Below, in pieces: positions 53,272 to 62,040 of a DNA stretch of 64,000 nt (within the stretch, counting starts at the first letter, position 1; every line of letters begins with the position of its first letter). Where the stretch lies: the NCBI RefSeq assembly GCF_023195695.1, contig NZ_JALPQG010000005.1:124001-188000 (forward strand). The letters are read 5' to 3'. The notes below the pieces were generated by a model, which ran no database searches, was not told the DNA's origin, and worked only from the letters and a program-made list of their open reading frames with translations. This stretch comes from Aliiroseovarius sp. S1339. Lineage in GTDB: Bacteria > Pseudomonadota > Alphaproteobacteria > Rhodobacterales > Rhodobacteraceae. Made by a program: the position numbers and the translations under genes.

Positions 53272-55707
53272 ATGAAATCCCGCACCAAAGTTGTTGTGAT
53301 AGGCGGCGGAATAGCTGGCTGTTCAACGCTTTATCACCTCACGCAGGAAGGGTGGAGCGATGTCGTGCTGGTGGAACGCAACGAGCTGACCAGCGGAACA
53401 ACTTGGCATTCGGCAGCACAGGTCACGAATTTTGGCATGAACCAGACCATGGTCGGCCTGAAGTCCCATTCGATCAACCTTTACAAAGAACTGGCCAGCG
53501 ATCCGGATTACCCGATCAATTACCATTATGGTGATGGGGGCATCCGGCTGGCCAACACCGAAGAACAGATGCAGGGCTATCGCCATTTTGCGTCGATGGC
53601 ACGCGGGATGGACGTCGATTTCGAAGTGATTGACGCCAAAGAATGTGCCCGTCGCCACCCTCTGATGTCCACGGACAACCTGATCGGTGGGCTGTGGGAT
53701 CCGCGCGATGGCGATATCGACCCCGCGCAACTGTGTCAGGCACTGGCGCGGCGCGCCCGCAACGCAGGCGCTGAGGTTTATCGCAACACACCAGTCACCG
53801 GATTGACGCAGCATAAGGACGACACGTGGACTGTGCACACCGAACACGGCGATATCGACTGTGACATCGTGGTAAACGCTGGTGGCTACCGTGTGAATGA
53901 AGTCGGTGCGATGATGGGGGTTCATCACCCCGTCGCGTCGATGGAGCATCAGTATTTCTTGACCGAAGAAATGCCTGCAATCAAAGAGGCTGGCCACCGG
54001 ATGCCACTTCTGCGTTGCCCTATCTCGGACTATTATTGTCGGCAGGAAAAAAACGGTCTGCTGGTCGGGTTCTATGAACAAGACTGCAAAACATGGGGCA
54101 TGGACGGGATTGATCCGAACTTCGTCAACGCGCTGTGCCCTGACGATTTGGATCGGGTGACCGATGTGCTTGAAGGCGCGTTCGAACGCATGCCGGCACT
54201 GACAGAGGTCGGCATCCACACGGTCGTCAATGGTCCGATCACATACACGATCGACGGCGCGCCTTTGGTCGGGCCAATCCCCGGCAAGCGAAACGCATTC
54301 TGTATCATCGGGCTGCGGGCCGGGCTTGGCGAAGGCGGCGGCCTTGGCTGGCTGTTGGCCCAGCAGATCGTGCATGGCGAGGCATGCTATGACACGTGGT
54401 GCATTGATCCCCGCCGCTTTACCGGGCATGCCAATGTCGAACTGACGGCTCTGAAGTCAATCGAGGATTATCAGAACGAGTTTCGTTTTCACTTCCCACA
54501 CGAACACCGCCCCGCCGGACGCCCGGCCAAGACGACGCCGCTGACACCTATACTTGCGGCCGAGGGGACCGAATTCACGGTCGTCAATGGCTGGGAAAGG
54601 GTGGACTACATCAAGCCAACGGATGATTTTCGCCCCAGGCTGTCCTTCCATTTTGACGAGACATTCGACGTCATCGCCGCCGAAGTGAAGAACGTCCAAG
54701 AGAATGTCGGCCTTTGTGAAGTCAACGGGTTCAACCGCTTCGAAATTTCCGGCGTGGATCGCCATGTGTTCCTTGACCGCATGTTCTGCGGCAATGTCAC
54801 CAAACGACCGGGACGCGTCGGGCTTGGGTATCTGCTGAACCATCAAGGCATGGTCAAAGGCGAAGCGACGGTGGCCAACTTGCCAGCCAGTGACCGAGGG
54901 GGTGACCGGGTATGGTATGGCTCGGCCGCAGCAAGCGAATTTCACGACATGGATTGGCTGACGGGGCATCTGCGAGACAATGAAAACGTTCAAATCCGTA
55001 GCCTGACCAACGACCAGACCATTCTGGTATTGGCCGGGCCAAAGGCACGCGACGTGCTGTCGGCTTGCGCCCGAGGCGACTGGTCGAAGGACGCCTTTCC
55101 GTGGCTAAGCGTGCGCGAGTGTTTCATCGGGTTTGCCCCCGCCACTGTGTTGGGCGTCAGCTTCTCGGGGGAACTCGCCTATGAAATCCACGTGCCGAAT
55201 GCGTCACTCTATGCCGCCTATCTGGCGCTGCGAAAGGCCGGAAAGACGCATGGGCTGAAACTGTTCGGCGCGCGTGCCGCAGATTCCATGCGAATGGAAA
55301 AAGGGTTCCTGCACTGGAAAGCGGACCTTCTTACCGAATTCGACCCATTTGAAACCGGGCTTGATCGGTTCGTGAAGCTGGACAAGGCCGAGTTTGTGGG
55401 CCGGCAACCACTGCGGAAACGTCAGGCTGCGGGACCGTCAAAAAGGCTTGTGACGCTAAAAATCGACGCGACGCATGCGCCGGCTCATGGCGGGGCATCG
55501 CTGATGCATGGCGACCGGGTGGCAGGCACGGTAACATCGGGCGAATGGGGCCATCGGGTCGGAATTAATCTGGCTTTTGGTTATGTTGACCCCGAATTGG
55601 CATGTGTTGGCAGAACCATGCATCTGGACCTGTGCGGCGATTTAGTAAACGCTGAGGTGATTGCCCCATCACCCTATGATCCAGACCATTCGCGGATCTG
55701 TGGTTAA
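53272..55707 (+). CDS. FAD-dependent dimethylglycine/sarcosine-dehydrogenase-like protein with GcvT domain
   Basis: An 811-residue two-part enzyme. The N-terminal amine-oxidase half (1-about 400) begins with G-G-G-I-A-G (11-16). His46 in S-G-T-T-W-H-S-A is the residue that covalently binds FAD in dimethylglycine and sarcosine dehydrogenases. The C-terminal half (about 430-811) is GcvT/aminomethyl-transferase-like and would pass the released one-carbon unit to tetrahydrofolate. Likely reaction: oxidative N-demethylation of a secondary or tertiary amine. Linked to a TauABC-type importer, an N-methylated sulfonate such as N-methyltaurine is a reasonable guess. GGAG lies eight bases before ATG 53272. 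Confidence 0.85.
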   Translation: MKSRTKVVVIGGGIAGCSTLYHLTQEGWSDVVLVERNELTSGTTWHSAAQVTNFGMNQTMVGLKSHSINLYKELASDPDYPINYHYGDGGIRLANTEEQMQGYRHFASMARGMDVDFEVIDAKECARRHPLMSTDNLIGGLWDPRDGDIDPAQLCQALARRARNAGAEVYRNTPVTGLTQHKDDTWTVHTEHGDIDCDIVVNAGGYRVNEVGAMMGVHHPVASMEHQYFLTEEMPAIKEAGHRMPLLRCPISDYYCRQEKNGLLVGFYEQDCKTWGMDGIDPNFVNALCPDDLDRVTDVLEGAFERMPALTEVGIHTVVNGPITYTIDGAPLVGPIPGKRNAFCIIGLRAGLGEGGGLGWLLAQQIVHGEACYDTWCIDPRRFTGHANVELTALKSIEDYQNEFRFHFPHEHRPAGRPAKTTPLTPILAAEGTEFTVVNGWERVDYIKPTDDFRPRLSFHFDETFDVIAAEVKNVQENVGLCEVNGFNRFEISGVDRHVFLDRMFCGNVTKRPGRVGLGYLLNHQGMVKGEATVANLPASDRGGDRVWYGSAAASEFHDMDWLTGHLRDNENVQIRSLTNDQTILVLAGPKARDVLSACARGDWSKDAFPWLSVRECFIGFAPATVLGVSFSGELAYEIHVPNASLYAAYLALRKAGKTHGLKLFGARAADSMRMEKGFLHWKADLLTEFDPFETGLDRFVKLDKAEFVGRQPLRKRQAAGPSKRLVTLKIDATHAPAHGGASLMHGDRVAGTVTSGEWGHRVGINLAFGYVDPELACVGRTMHLDLCGDLVNAEVIAPSPYDPDHSRICG

Positions 55708-55807
55708 GCGTGTGGTCTATAATATCTACGGCGCCGTATTGTCGTGGTGGTCGGCTTGCCTGACCGAGACTAACCATGACCATACCCTGAAGAATTGAGT
55801 AGATACT

Positions 55808-57073
55808 ATGGCGACAGCCTTTCTGAAAAAAGCAGAACCCCGCCCTCATGCAGAGAGCAACGATATCCGCGACACTGTCGCGATCATGTTGATCAACATT
55901 GAGCGCGAAGGTGAAGATGCTGTGCGCCGATACGGTCAAACGCTCGATCAGTGGTCCGGGGACATCGTCCTGTCAGATGCCGCGCGCAAGGCGGCCTGCG
56001 ACCGTGTTCCCGAAAGCCTCAAAAGTGATATTCAGTTTGCCCACGCCAACATAAAACGTTTCGCCGAAGCTCAAAAAGCCACAATGGGCGAATGCGAAAT
56101 CGAGGTCATACCGGGGCTGATCGCAGGACAGCGGCAAATCCCGGTGTCAAGTGCGGGCTGCTATGTTCCTGGCGGGCGTTACAGCCATGTCGCCAGCGCG
56201 CTGATGACCATCACCACCGCCAAAGTCGCGGGCGTGGCACACATCACGGCCGTATCACCACCGCGTCCCCAAACGGGCATTCCCGATGCGATTATCTATG
56301 CGATGGACCTTGGTGGCGCGGATCTGATTTTGAACCTTGGCGGCGTGCAGGGCGTCGCTGCCATGGCGCAAGGGCTGTTCGGTGCAAAGCCTGCTGACAT
56401 TCTGGTCGGGCCGGGCAATTCCTATGTGGCCGAAGCCAAACGGATGCTATTTGGCAATGTCGGTATCGACATGTTTGCGGGCCCCACCGACTCTCTGATC
56501 ATCGCGGATCAGACTGCCTCGGTCGAAACTGTGGCATGGGATTTGGTGAGCCAGGCCGAACATGGCGCGGACAGCCCCGTCTGGCTGGTTAGCACAGACA
56601 GGACACTCGCCGAAGGCGTCATGGCCCGTGTACCCGAGTTGATCGACTGCCTGCCAGAGCCTAATGCCTCGGCTGCGCGTATCGCTTGGGACGACCGCGC
56701 CGAGGTGGTCCTGTGTGACAGCCGTGAAGAAGCTGCGAACGTGGCCGACCAGTATGCACCCGAGCATCTTCAGGTGCAGGCTGACGATCTTGACTGGTGG
56801 CTAAGCCGACTGTCAGCTTATGGATCATTGTTCCTGGGCAAAGAAACAACAGTGTCATTTGGCGACAAGACCGCAGGGCCAAACCACGTTCTGCCAACCA
56901 GTGGCGCGGCCCGCTATACCGGTGGCTTGTCGGTGCATAAGTTTACCAAGACCGTTACATGGCAACGCTGCAATGAAGAGGCGTCCCACGAACTCGCGCT
57001 ACGAACCGCGCGCATCAGCCGGGTAGAGGGGATGGAAGGCCACGCCCGCGCCGCTGAATTGCGTCGAAGATAA
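55808..57073 (+). CDS. hpsN: sulfopropanediol 3-dehydrogenase, HpsN-like
   Basis: A 421-residue HisD-family enzyme very like HpsN of Ruegeria, which oxidises 2,3-dihydroxypropane-1-sulfonate to sulfolactate with NAD. Zinc ligands Gln249, His252 (S-Q-A-E-H-G), Asp353 (F-G-D-K) and His412 and catalytic Glu319-His320 (A-P-E-H) are intact. It shares I-P-G-L-I-A-G-Q, G-G-R-Y-S-H-V-A-S-A-L and L-P-T-S-G-A-A-R-Y-T-G-G-L-S-V-H-K with HpsN, in contrast to the looser paralogue at 30966. HpsO, HpsP and the sulfolactate genes are absent here. It follows the flavoprotein gene by 100 bases. Confidence 0.82.
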   Translation: MATAFLKKAEPRPHAESNDIRDTVAIMLINIEREGEDAVRRYGQTLDQWSGDIVLSDAARKAACDRVPESLKSDIQFAHANIKRFAEAQKATMGECEIEVIPGLIAGQRQIPVSSAGCYVPGGRYSHVASALMTITTAKVAGVAHITAVSPPRPQTGIPDAIIYAMDLGGADLILNLGGVQGVAAMAQGLFGAKPADILVGPGNSYVAEAKRMLFGNVGIDMFAGPTDSLIIADQTASVETVAWDLVSQAEHGADSPVWLVSTDRTLAEGVMARVPELIDCLPEPNASAARIAWDDRAEVVLCDSREEAANVADQYAPEHLQVQADDLDWWLSRLSAYGSLFLGKETTVSFGDKTAGPNHVLPTSGAARYTGGLSVHKFTKTVTWQRCNEEASHELALRTARISRVEGMEGHARAAELRRR

Positions 57074-57166
57074 AGGGCATTCCCCTTGCGCTCAGGCGGC
57101 GTTCTATTGGCATGCCATCTGGGGATCTATGGCACTGCGGTAGACTGTCAAAGATGATCCAGAACG

Positions 57167-58348
57167 CTACGCCATTCTTACGTTATTCATATGGTCCAGT
57201 CGCTTTCCGAACTCGTCTTCACTGATGCCTTCTGACAGGGCGCGCTGGAAGAACGCTGCTTGAGATTCTGGCGCCAGCCCATTCATCGGTGGATCCAGAT
57301 CAAGGTTTGTGGGGAATGCGTATCCCTCGGCGGTTGCAGCTACGGCAGCGGATAGTTCAGCCGGACTCAACCTGTTCTCGGCCCTGGCTTGAACAGCGTG
57401 CGGGAACAGCAGCTTGCACATCTTGTCCCGATCAATCGTTTCCATGGCGCGGCCGAAGGCTGACGAGATCTGCAACAGGTTGGCAAGCCGGTGAATGTCG
57501 TGGCTCGTATTCGCGCCGGCCGCATGAAACAGGGCGGGGTTGAAAAAGATTGCATCTCCTTTGGCAAGCGGCAACTGAACGTGGCGCTGTTCAAACAGAG
57601 CCCGGAAATCGTCCCTACGCCAAGCCGCATAACCCGGACGATAGGCCTGCGAGAAGGGCAGCAGTTTCGTTGGACCGCTTTCCAAGGGCATGTCGCAATG
57701 CGCGACGGCACCTTGAAGCGTCAGAATTGGCGAAACATCGTGGACATGTGCCGGGTAGGACGCACTGACATCAGCGGTTTGAAAACCCAGATGATAGTCG
57801 CGGTGAGCCTGTTGCGCTGCTCCACCCGGATGCACAAGGTTCACCTGCGCCGTCATCTGATAGTTCGGTCCAAGCCACGCCTCGCAGACGGCGGCGATGG
57901 CGGTATTGGCAAAATAATTCAAGAACACCTCGGGCGAGACTTCGCAGAGTTTCTGAAGTGAATTCCAGATTCGGTCATTAACACCCGAAGCCGCAAAATG
58001 ATCGCCTCCGCCGGCAGCTCCCTGCTTTTCTTCGCTGATGATGCGTTCATAGATCCGGGTCGCGTCATCCAGCACTGAGGTGTCGGCATAAGCCCGCCTG
58101 AGGGCGATGACCCCGGCACCAATGCGCAGAACTGTCGCCCATTCCGCCATAATCTGCTTGCGCGCCCGGTCATCTTCAAGAGCTGGACGCAGGTCCGCCA
58201 TATCATAGATGGGAATTTGCTTTTCGATTGCTGAGGCATGCGGCACGTCCTCGGCGCGTGTGGTTTGACCAATGAGTGAGGAGAACTCCTCAAGATCACA
58301 CGCGTCGGGATCGTAATAGGCGACGGTACTCCCGGTGACATTGTTCAT
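57167..58348 (-). CDS. phytanoyl-CoA-dioxygenase-family Fe(II)/2-oxoglutarate oxygenase
   Basis: A 393-residue PhyH-family protein. The iron facial triad is visible as His182-R-Asp184 and a distal His275 (P-A-L-F-H-A-A), with Arg287 placed to bind 2-oxoglutarate. The family hydroxylates diverse acids, amines and phosphonate- or sulfonate-like compounds, so its substrate may belong to the adjacent flavoprotein/HpsN cluster, though it is convergent with it. ATG 58348 is chosen because GGAGG lies about eight bases upstream; the frame stays open upstream without a better start. Confidence 0.83.
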   Translation of the reverse strand: MNNVTGSTVAYYDPDACDLEEFSSLIGQTTRAEDVPHASAIEKQIPIYDMADLRPALEDDRARKQIMAEWATVLRIGAGVIALRRAYADTSVLDDATRIYERIISEEKQGAAGGGDHFAASGVNDRIWNSLQKLCEVSPEVFLNYFANTAIAAVCEAWLGPNYQMTAQVNLVHPGGAAQQAHRDYHLGFQTADVSASYPAHVHDVSPILTLQGAVAHCDMPLESGPTKLLPFSQAYRPGYAAWRRDDFRALFEQRHVQLPLAKGDAIFFNPALFHAAGANTSHDIHRLANLLQISSAFGRAMETIDRDKMCKLLFPHAVQARAENRLSPAELSAAVAATAEGYAFPTNLDLDPPMNGLAPESQAAFFQRALSEGISEDEFGKRLDHMNNVRMA

Positions 58349-58772
58349 GGCGAATCCTCCCTGTTTCGCAACCACGATAACGCGGTTGCGATTGCAGTGA
58401 TCATTAAAACACTCCAAATGACGCTTGAGCATTACGGGCTTATGCCTGATGTGTTTGTGGCCCACGATCAAGATCAAGATAATCGAAGTCCGATTTTGGA
58501 TCAGAGGCTGGATTTCATCCTGCATCTCGATTTGCAATCAGACATAAATAGCGCGTTCATCGCATTCCTTACGTACCGTCAGTTCCTAACCAAACCCATG
58601 GACATGCTGATATCGACCGTTCAGGTGCTGACCCCGAAGAATGTCGCGCTGCAAATTCGGTCCGGCTGAAACCGCGCATTCAATGGAAAAGGGCGGACGT
58701 CGCCGACCTTGAAAACGCCTCGAAAGTCATCGCAATGTTCTGTCAAATGGAACCCGCGAAAGTGTTTAGCCA
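58349..58772. other. intergenic stretch without recognised gene
   Basis: About 420 bases upstream of both the dioxygenase and acetyltransferase genes. A 90-codon plus-strand frame at 58397 lacks a ribosome-binding site and family features. I see no strong dyads. Confidence 0.45.
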
Positions 58773-59234
58773 ATGATTGTTCGCCCTGCTCAAACAGATG
58801 ACGCCGTTGGTATTGCCGATGTTCTCAATGATCTTGTTAGGGCTGGCAAGCGGAGCAATAGAGATGACCCCGAATTTGCATTGAACAACTACATTGCTCG
58901 CCCCAATAGGATTGAGTGCCTTGTCGCCGACGATGAAGAAGGACGTATTTTGGGGTTTCAATCTTTAAAACTGGCGAAGATCGGAAATGAATATGGCGCG
59001 CCAGCAGGATGGGCGTTGATCGGAACCCATATCAGCCCGAACGCTGCGCGGCGTGGGATCGACAAAGCGCTATTCGCTTACACATTGCGAGCTGCACAAA
59101 AATCCGGTGTCCCCGCGATTGAGGCATTCATTGGTGCGACCAACACCGAGGGCCAAGCTTACTACGAAGCTATGGGCTTTTCCGACTACCGGCAAACGGA
59201 CGGCGCAATCTGCAAGGCGCTCCATCTGCGCTAA
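58773..59234 (+). CDS. GNAT-family N-acetyltransferase
   Basis: A 153-residue acetyltransferase. It opens with M-I-V-R-P-A-Q-T-D-D-A and has the acetyl-CoA-binding segment I-S-P-N-A-A-R-R-G-I-D-K-A-L, then A-F-I-G-A-T-N-T-E-G-Q-A-Y-Y-E-A-M-G-F, the typical C-terminal motif. Substrate unknown. The pyrophosphate loop has R-R-G-I-D where R-x-x-G-x-G/A is usual. Confidence 0.85.
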   Translation: MIVRPAQTDDAVGIADVLNDLVRAGKRSNRDDPEFALNNYIARPNRIECLVADDEEGRILGFQSLKLAKIGNEYGAPAGWALIGTHISPNAARRGIDKALFAYTLRAAQKSGVPAIEAFIGATNTEGQAYYEAMGFSDYRQTDGAICKALHLR

Positions 59235-59413
59235 GGCCACTGGCTTTTCTTGGAAAGTAAGCGGCGCTGTGCGGTTCACCTGGTATCGCCAAGCAGAGCC
59301 CGAACTGCGGGACGATGGCGCGAAGTGGGTGTCGGGCGACGTGTATCCAGTGCGATATTAAGTTCTGCATGTATCCTGCTGGGTGTTGCTTGCTCAAATA
59401 GATGTTTGATTTT

Positions 59414-59423
59414 TCGCGCGCGA
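59414..59423. promoter_or_regulatory. candidate LacI operator before the lacI-type gene
   Basis: TCGCGCGCGA is a perfect 10-base palindrome with a T-run on its left and ATAAG context on its right. A near copy, ACGCGCGT with the same T-run and TAAG context, lies at 60531-60538 before the binding-protein gene. The pair suggests the regulator controls itself and the transporter. Confidence 0.5.
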
Positions 59424-59463
59424 TAAGAAAATGTAAACTCCAGTAAAATTTTGAGGTGCCAGA

Positions 59464-60495
59464 ATGAGCAACCGGAAGATCCGAAACATGGAAGAGTTTG
59501 CGGCGATCAGCGGCATCTCTCGGCCGACTGTATCGAAGTATTTCAATGACCCGGACAGCGTGCGCCCATCGACCCGTGAAAAGATCGAAAAGTCGCTGAA
59601 GAAGCATAATTACCGTCCCAACATCTTTGCGATGAACCAAAATCGGAAGCTGACCAAGAATTTGGGCGTTGTGGTCCCCTATCTTGCGGACCCTTTTTTC
59701 GCTGAGATTGCGCGGCGCATTGAAACAATGGTTATCGCCGCCGGGTTTCGCCCGATATTGCTGAGCTCGCACGGTGATCCACATCTGGAAGTCGAAAATC
59801 TGGAATCCCTGTTGTCGATTAAACCGGCCGGCGTGTTGTTGGCCCCGCTGGGCCGCACGTCGGACAAGAAGGCAATTGAACGGTTCTGCGAAGACGTGCC
59901 GACCGTAAATTTCGACACCAATCTTGAAAGTGCTGGCGAAGCATTTGTTGGGCACAACAACGCCCAAGCAACAGAAATGATGTTGGAGTATTTGACAAGA
60001 ACGGGTGAACCGCCCGCGTTCTTTGAAATGAAGACGCCTCCGAACCCGAATGCCAGAAAGCGACGGACAGCCTATGTCGAGACGATGGAGCGTATGGGGC
60101 ATAGCCCACACATCATCCAAGCGGAAGGCGAGGGTTGGGAGTTCGAGGAGATCGGCTATCGAGAAGGCAAGCGGACCTTGTCAGAGGGGAATTTGCCGTC
60201 GCACACAGTGTTTTGCAGTAACGACAGGCTTGCCATCGGCTTTTTGGCAGCCGCTTACGAGTTGGGGCTGCGTGTTGGCTTGAGCGCCGATTGCTCGTTG
60301 CGCGTTGCCGGTCACGATAACCATCCGTTTTCGCGGTTTACCTGTCCAACACTGACGACCGTTTCACACAACTATACCGCCATCGCCACCAAGAGCGTCG
60401 AAACAATACTGGCCCTAATCGAATCGGGCGATCGAGCGCCAGAACGCAAATCGACCCTGTTTGACGGCGAACTGATAATGCGCGCTTCTGCTTAA
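59464..60495 (+). CDS. LacI-family regulator of the polyol transporter
   Basis: A 343-residue LacI regulator. The helix-turn-helix reads M-E-E-F-A-A-I-S-G-I-S-R-P-T-V-S-K-Y-F-N and the hinge K-K-H-N-Y-R-P-N. The C-terminal effector domain is sugar-binding-protein-like. It directly precedes and faces the same way as a sorbitol/mannitol-type ABC operon, so a sugar alcohol is the probable inducer. Candidate operators with a CGCG core lie upstream of this gene and of the next. Confidence 0.92.
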   Translation: MSNRKIRNMEEFAAISGISRPTVSKYFNDPDSVRPSTREKIEKSLKKHNYRPNIFAMNQNRKLTKNLGVVVPYLADPFFAEIARRIETMVIAAGFRPILLSSHGDPHLEVENLESLLSIKPAGVLLAPLGRTSDKKAIERFCEDVPTVNFDTNLESAGEAFVGHNNAQATEMMLEYLTRTGEPPAFFEMKTPPNPNARKRRTAYVETMERMGHSPHIIQAEGEGWEFEEIGYREGKRTLSEGNLPSHTVFCSNDRLAIGFLAAAYELGLRVGLSADCSLRVAGHDNHPFSRFTCPTLTTVSHNYTAIATKSVETILALIESGDRAPERKSTLFDGELIMRASA

Positions 60496-60530
60496 GTTAT
60501 TGTTTTTGCCCGGTGCTATTTACTATTTTT

Positions 60531-60579
60531 ACGCGCGTTAAGTTTAAGATTGACGACGCGGAAGTCTTCCCCGTATGGT
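60531..60579 (+). promoter_or_regulatory. promoter and operator of the smoEFGK-like operon
   Basis: The -35 TTGACG (60550-60555) and -10 TATGGT (60574-60579) are 18 bases apart, giving a start about 28 bases before the ATG. The palindrome ACGCGCGT (60531-60538) lies just upstream of the -35 box and matches the site before the lacI-type gene. Confidence 0.55.
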
Positions 60580-60613
60580 CATAGGGTAACTTTCATTCCG
60601 TGGGAGGATAAGA

Positions 60614-61921
60614 ATGAAACTCGCAAATGTACTTCGTGCAGCAACAGCGATGTCGGTCATAACGACTTGCGCTGCGTATGCCGAAACACTCACTATCGCC
60701 ACTGTGAACAACGGCGATATGATCCGAATGCAAGGCTATACCGAAGACTTTACCGCCAAAACCGGGCACGAAGTCGAATGGGTAACGCTGGAAGAAAACG
60801 TCCTGCGCCAACGCGTGACTACAGACATCACCACCAAGGGCGGTGCGTTCGATATCATGACGATTGGAATGTATGAAACACCGATCTGGGGGGCAAATGG
60901 CTGGCTGGTCCCGCTTGATGATCTGTCTGCCGAATACGATGTGGACGACATCCTTCCCGCGATGCGCGCAGGTCTGAGCCACGAAGGAACACTTTTTGCC
61001 GCGCCTTTCTACGGCGAAAGCTCCATGATCATGTATCGCACCGACCTGATGGAAGCGGCCGGGCTGGAAATGCCCGATGCGCCGACCTGGCAGTTCATCC
61101 GCGAAGCCGCCGCCGCCATGACCGACCGTGACAACGAAATCAACGGCATCTGTCTGCGTGGCAAGGCCGGCTGGGGCGAAGGCGGTGCTTTCATCACAGT
61201 GACCGGAAACTCGTTCGGTGCACGTTGGTTCGACGAAGACTGGAACGCCCAGTTCGATCAGCCAGAATGGGCCGAAGCGCTTAACTTCTATGTTGGCATG
61301 ATGGAAGAATCTGGCCCTCCGGGATATGCGACCAACGGCTTTAACGAAAACCTGTCGCTGTTCCAGCAAGGCAAATGCGGCATGTGGATCGACGCAACCG
61401 TTGCAGCGTCATTCGTGACCAACCCGGACGATTCAACCGTGGCCGACAAGGTCGGTTTCGCACTGGCACCGAACAGCGAAGGTGTCGACAAGAAGTCGAA
61501 CTGGCTTTGGGCCTGGGCTTTGGCAATCCCTGCTGGCACGCAGAAAGCCGATGCCGCCAAGGAGTTCATCGAGTGGGCGACATCGAAAGAGTATATCGAG
61601 CTTGTCGCGGGCAATGAAGGCTGGGCCAACGTGCCTCCGGGTGCGCGCACATCTCTGTATGAGAACGAGAACTATCAGAGCGTTCCGTTTGCCAAGATGA
61701 CGCTGGATTCCATCCAGGCTGCTGATCCGACCAACCCGACCGTCAAGCCGGTCCCGTATGTCGGCATCCAGTTTGTCGCGATCCCTGAATTTGCCGGTAT
61801 TGCAACCGAAGTCAGCCAAGAATTCTCGGCAGCTTATGCAGGTCAGCAAAGCGTAGAAGAAGCGCTAGAAAAAGCGCAGGCGATCACAAACGACGCCATG
61901 GAGGCTGCGGGCTACCGCTAA
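60614..61921 (+). CDS. smoE: sorbitol/mannitol-type ABC substrate-binding protein
   Basis: A 435-residue periplasmic binding protein with a signal peptide (A-Y-A-E near residue 23). It has the polyol-binding family pattern: T-I-A-T-V-N-N-G-D-M-I-R-M-Q, G-A-F-D-I-M-T-I-G-M-Y-E, W-G-A-N-G-W, and G-K-C-G-M-W-I-D-A-T-V-A-A-S. Gene order E-F-G-K behind a LacI regulator matches the Rhodobacter smo operon. GGAGG lies seven bases before the ATG. The exact polyol is inferred. Confidence 0.88.
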   Translation: MKLANVLRAATAMSVITTCAAYAETLTIATVNNGDMIRMQGYTEDFTAKTGHEVEWVTLEENVLRQRVTTDITTKGGAFDIMTIGMYETPIWGANGWLVPLDDLSAEYDVDDILPAMRAGLSHEGTLFAAPFYGESSMIMYRTDLMEAAGLEMPDAPTWQFIREAAAAMTDRDNEINGICLRGKAGWGEGGAFITVTGNSFGARWFDEDWNAQFDQPEWAEALNFYVGMMEESGPPGYATNGFNENLSLFQQGKCGMWIDATVAASFVTNPDDSTVADKVGFALAPNSEGVDKKSNWLWAWALAIPAGTQKADAAKEFIEWATSKEYIELVAGNEGWANVPPGARTSLYENENYQSVPFAKMTLDSIQAADPTNPTVKPVPYVGIQFVAIPEFAGIATEVSQEFSAAYAGQQSVEEALEKAQAITNDAMEAAGYR

Positions 61922-61942
61922 GCATCCAAAGCTACGCCTACG

Positions 61943-61967
61943 GGGGGCGGCGATTAGGTCCGCCCCT
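61943..61967 (+). repeat. intercistronic hairpin after smoE
   Basis: GGGGCGG (61944-61950) pairs with CCGCCCC (61960-61966) across a 9-base loop, with a further G-T pair outside. No T-run follows. It probably protects the smoE messenger and lowers downstream expression. Confidence 0.5.
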
Positions 61968-62040
61968 CGACCCCAAGATCAAACCTCCATAATTTGACCT
62001 CGTTTCAGGCGGCATCGTCCGTCAACGAAGGAGATGTGTC

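Noticed and set aside
53323-54429. 368-codon minus-strand frame
   Set aside because: Antisense to the FAD domain of the flavoprotein; no independent features.
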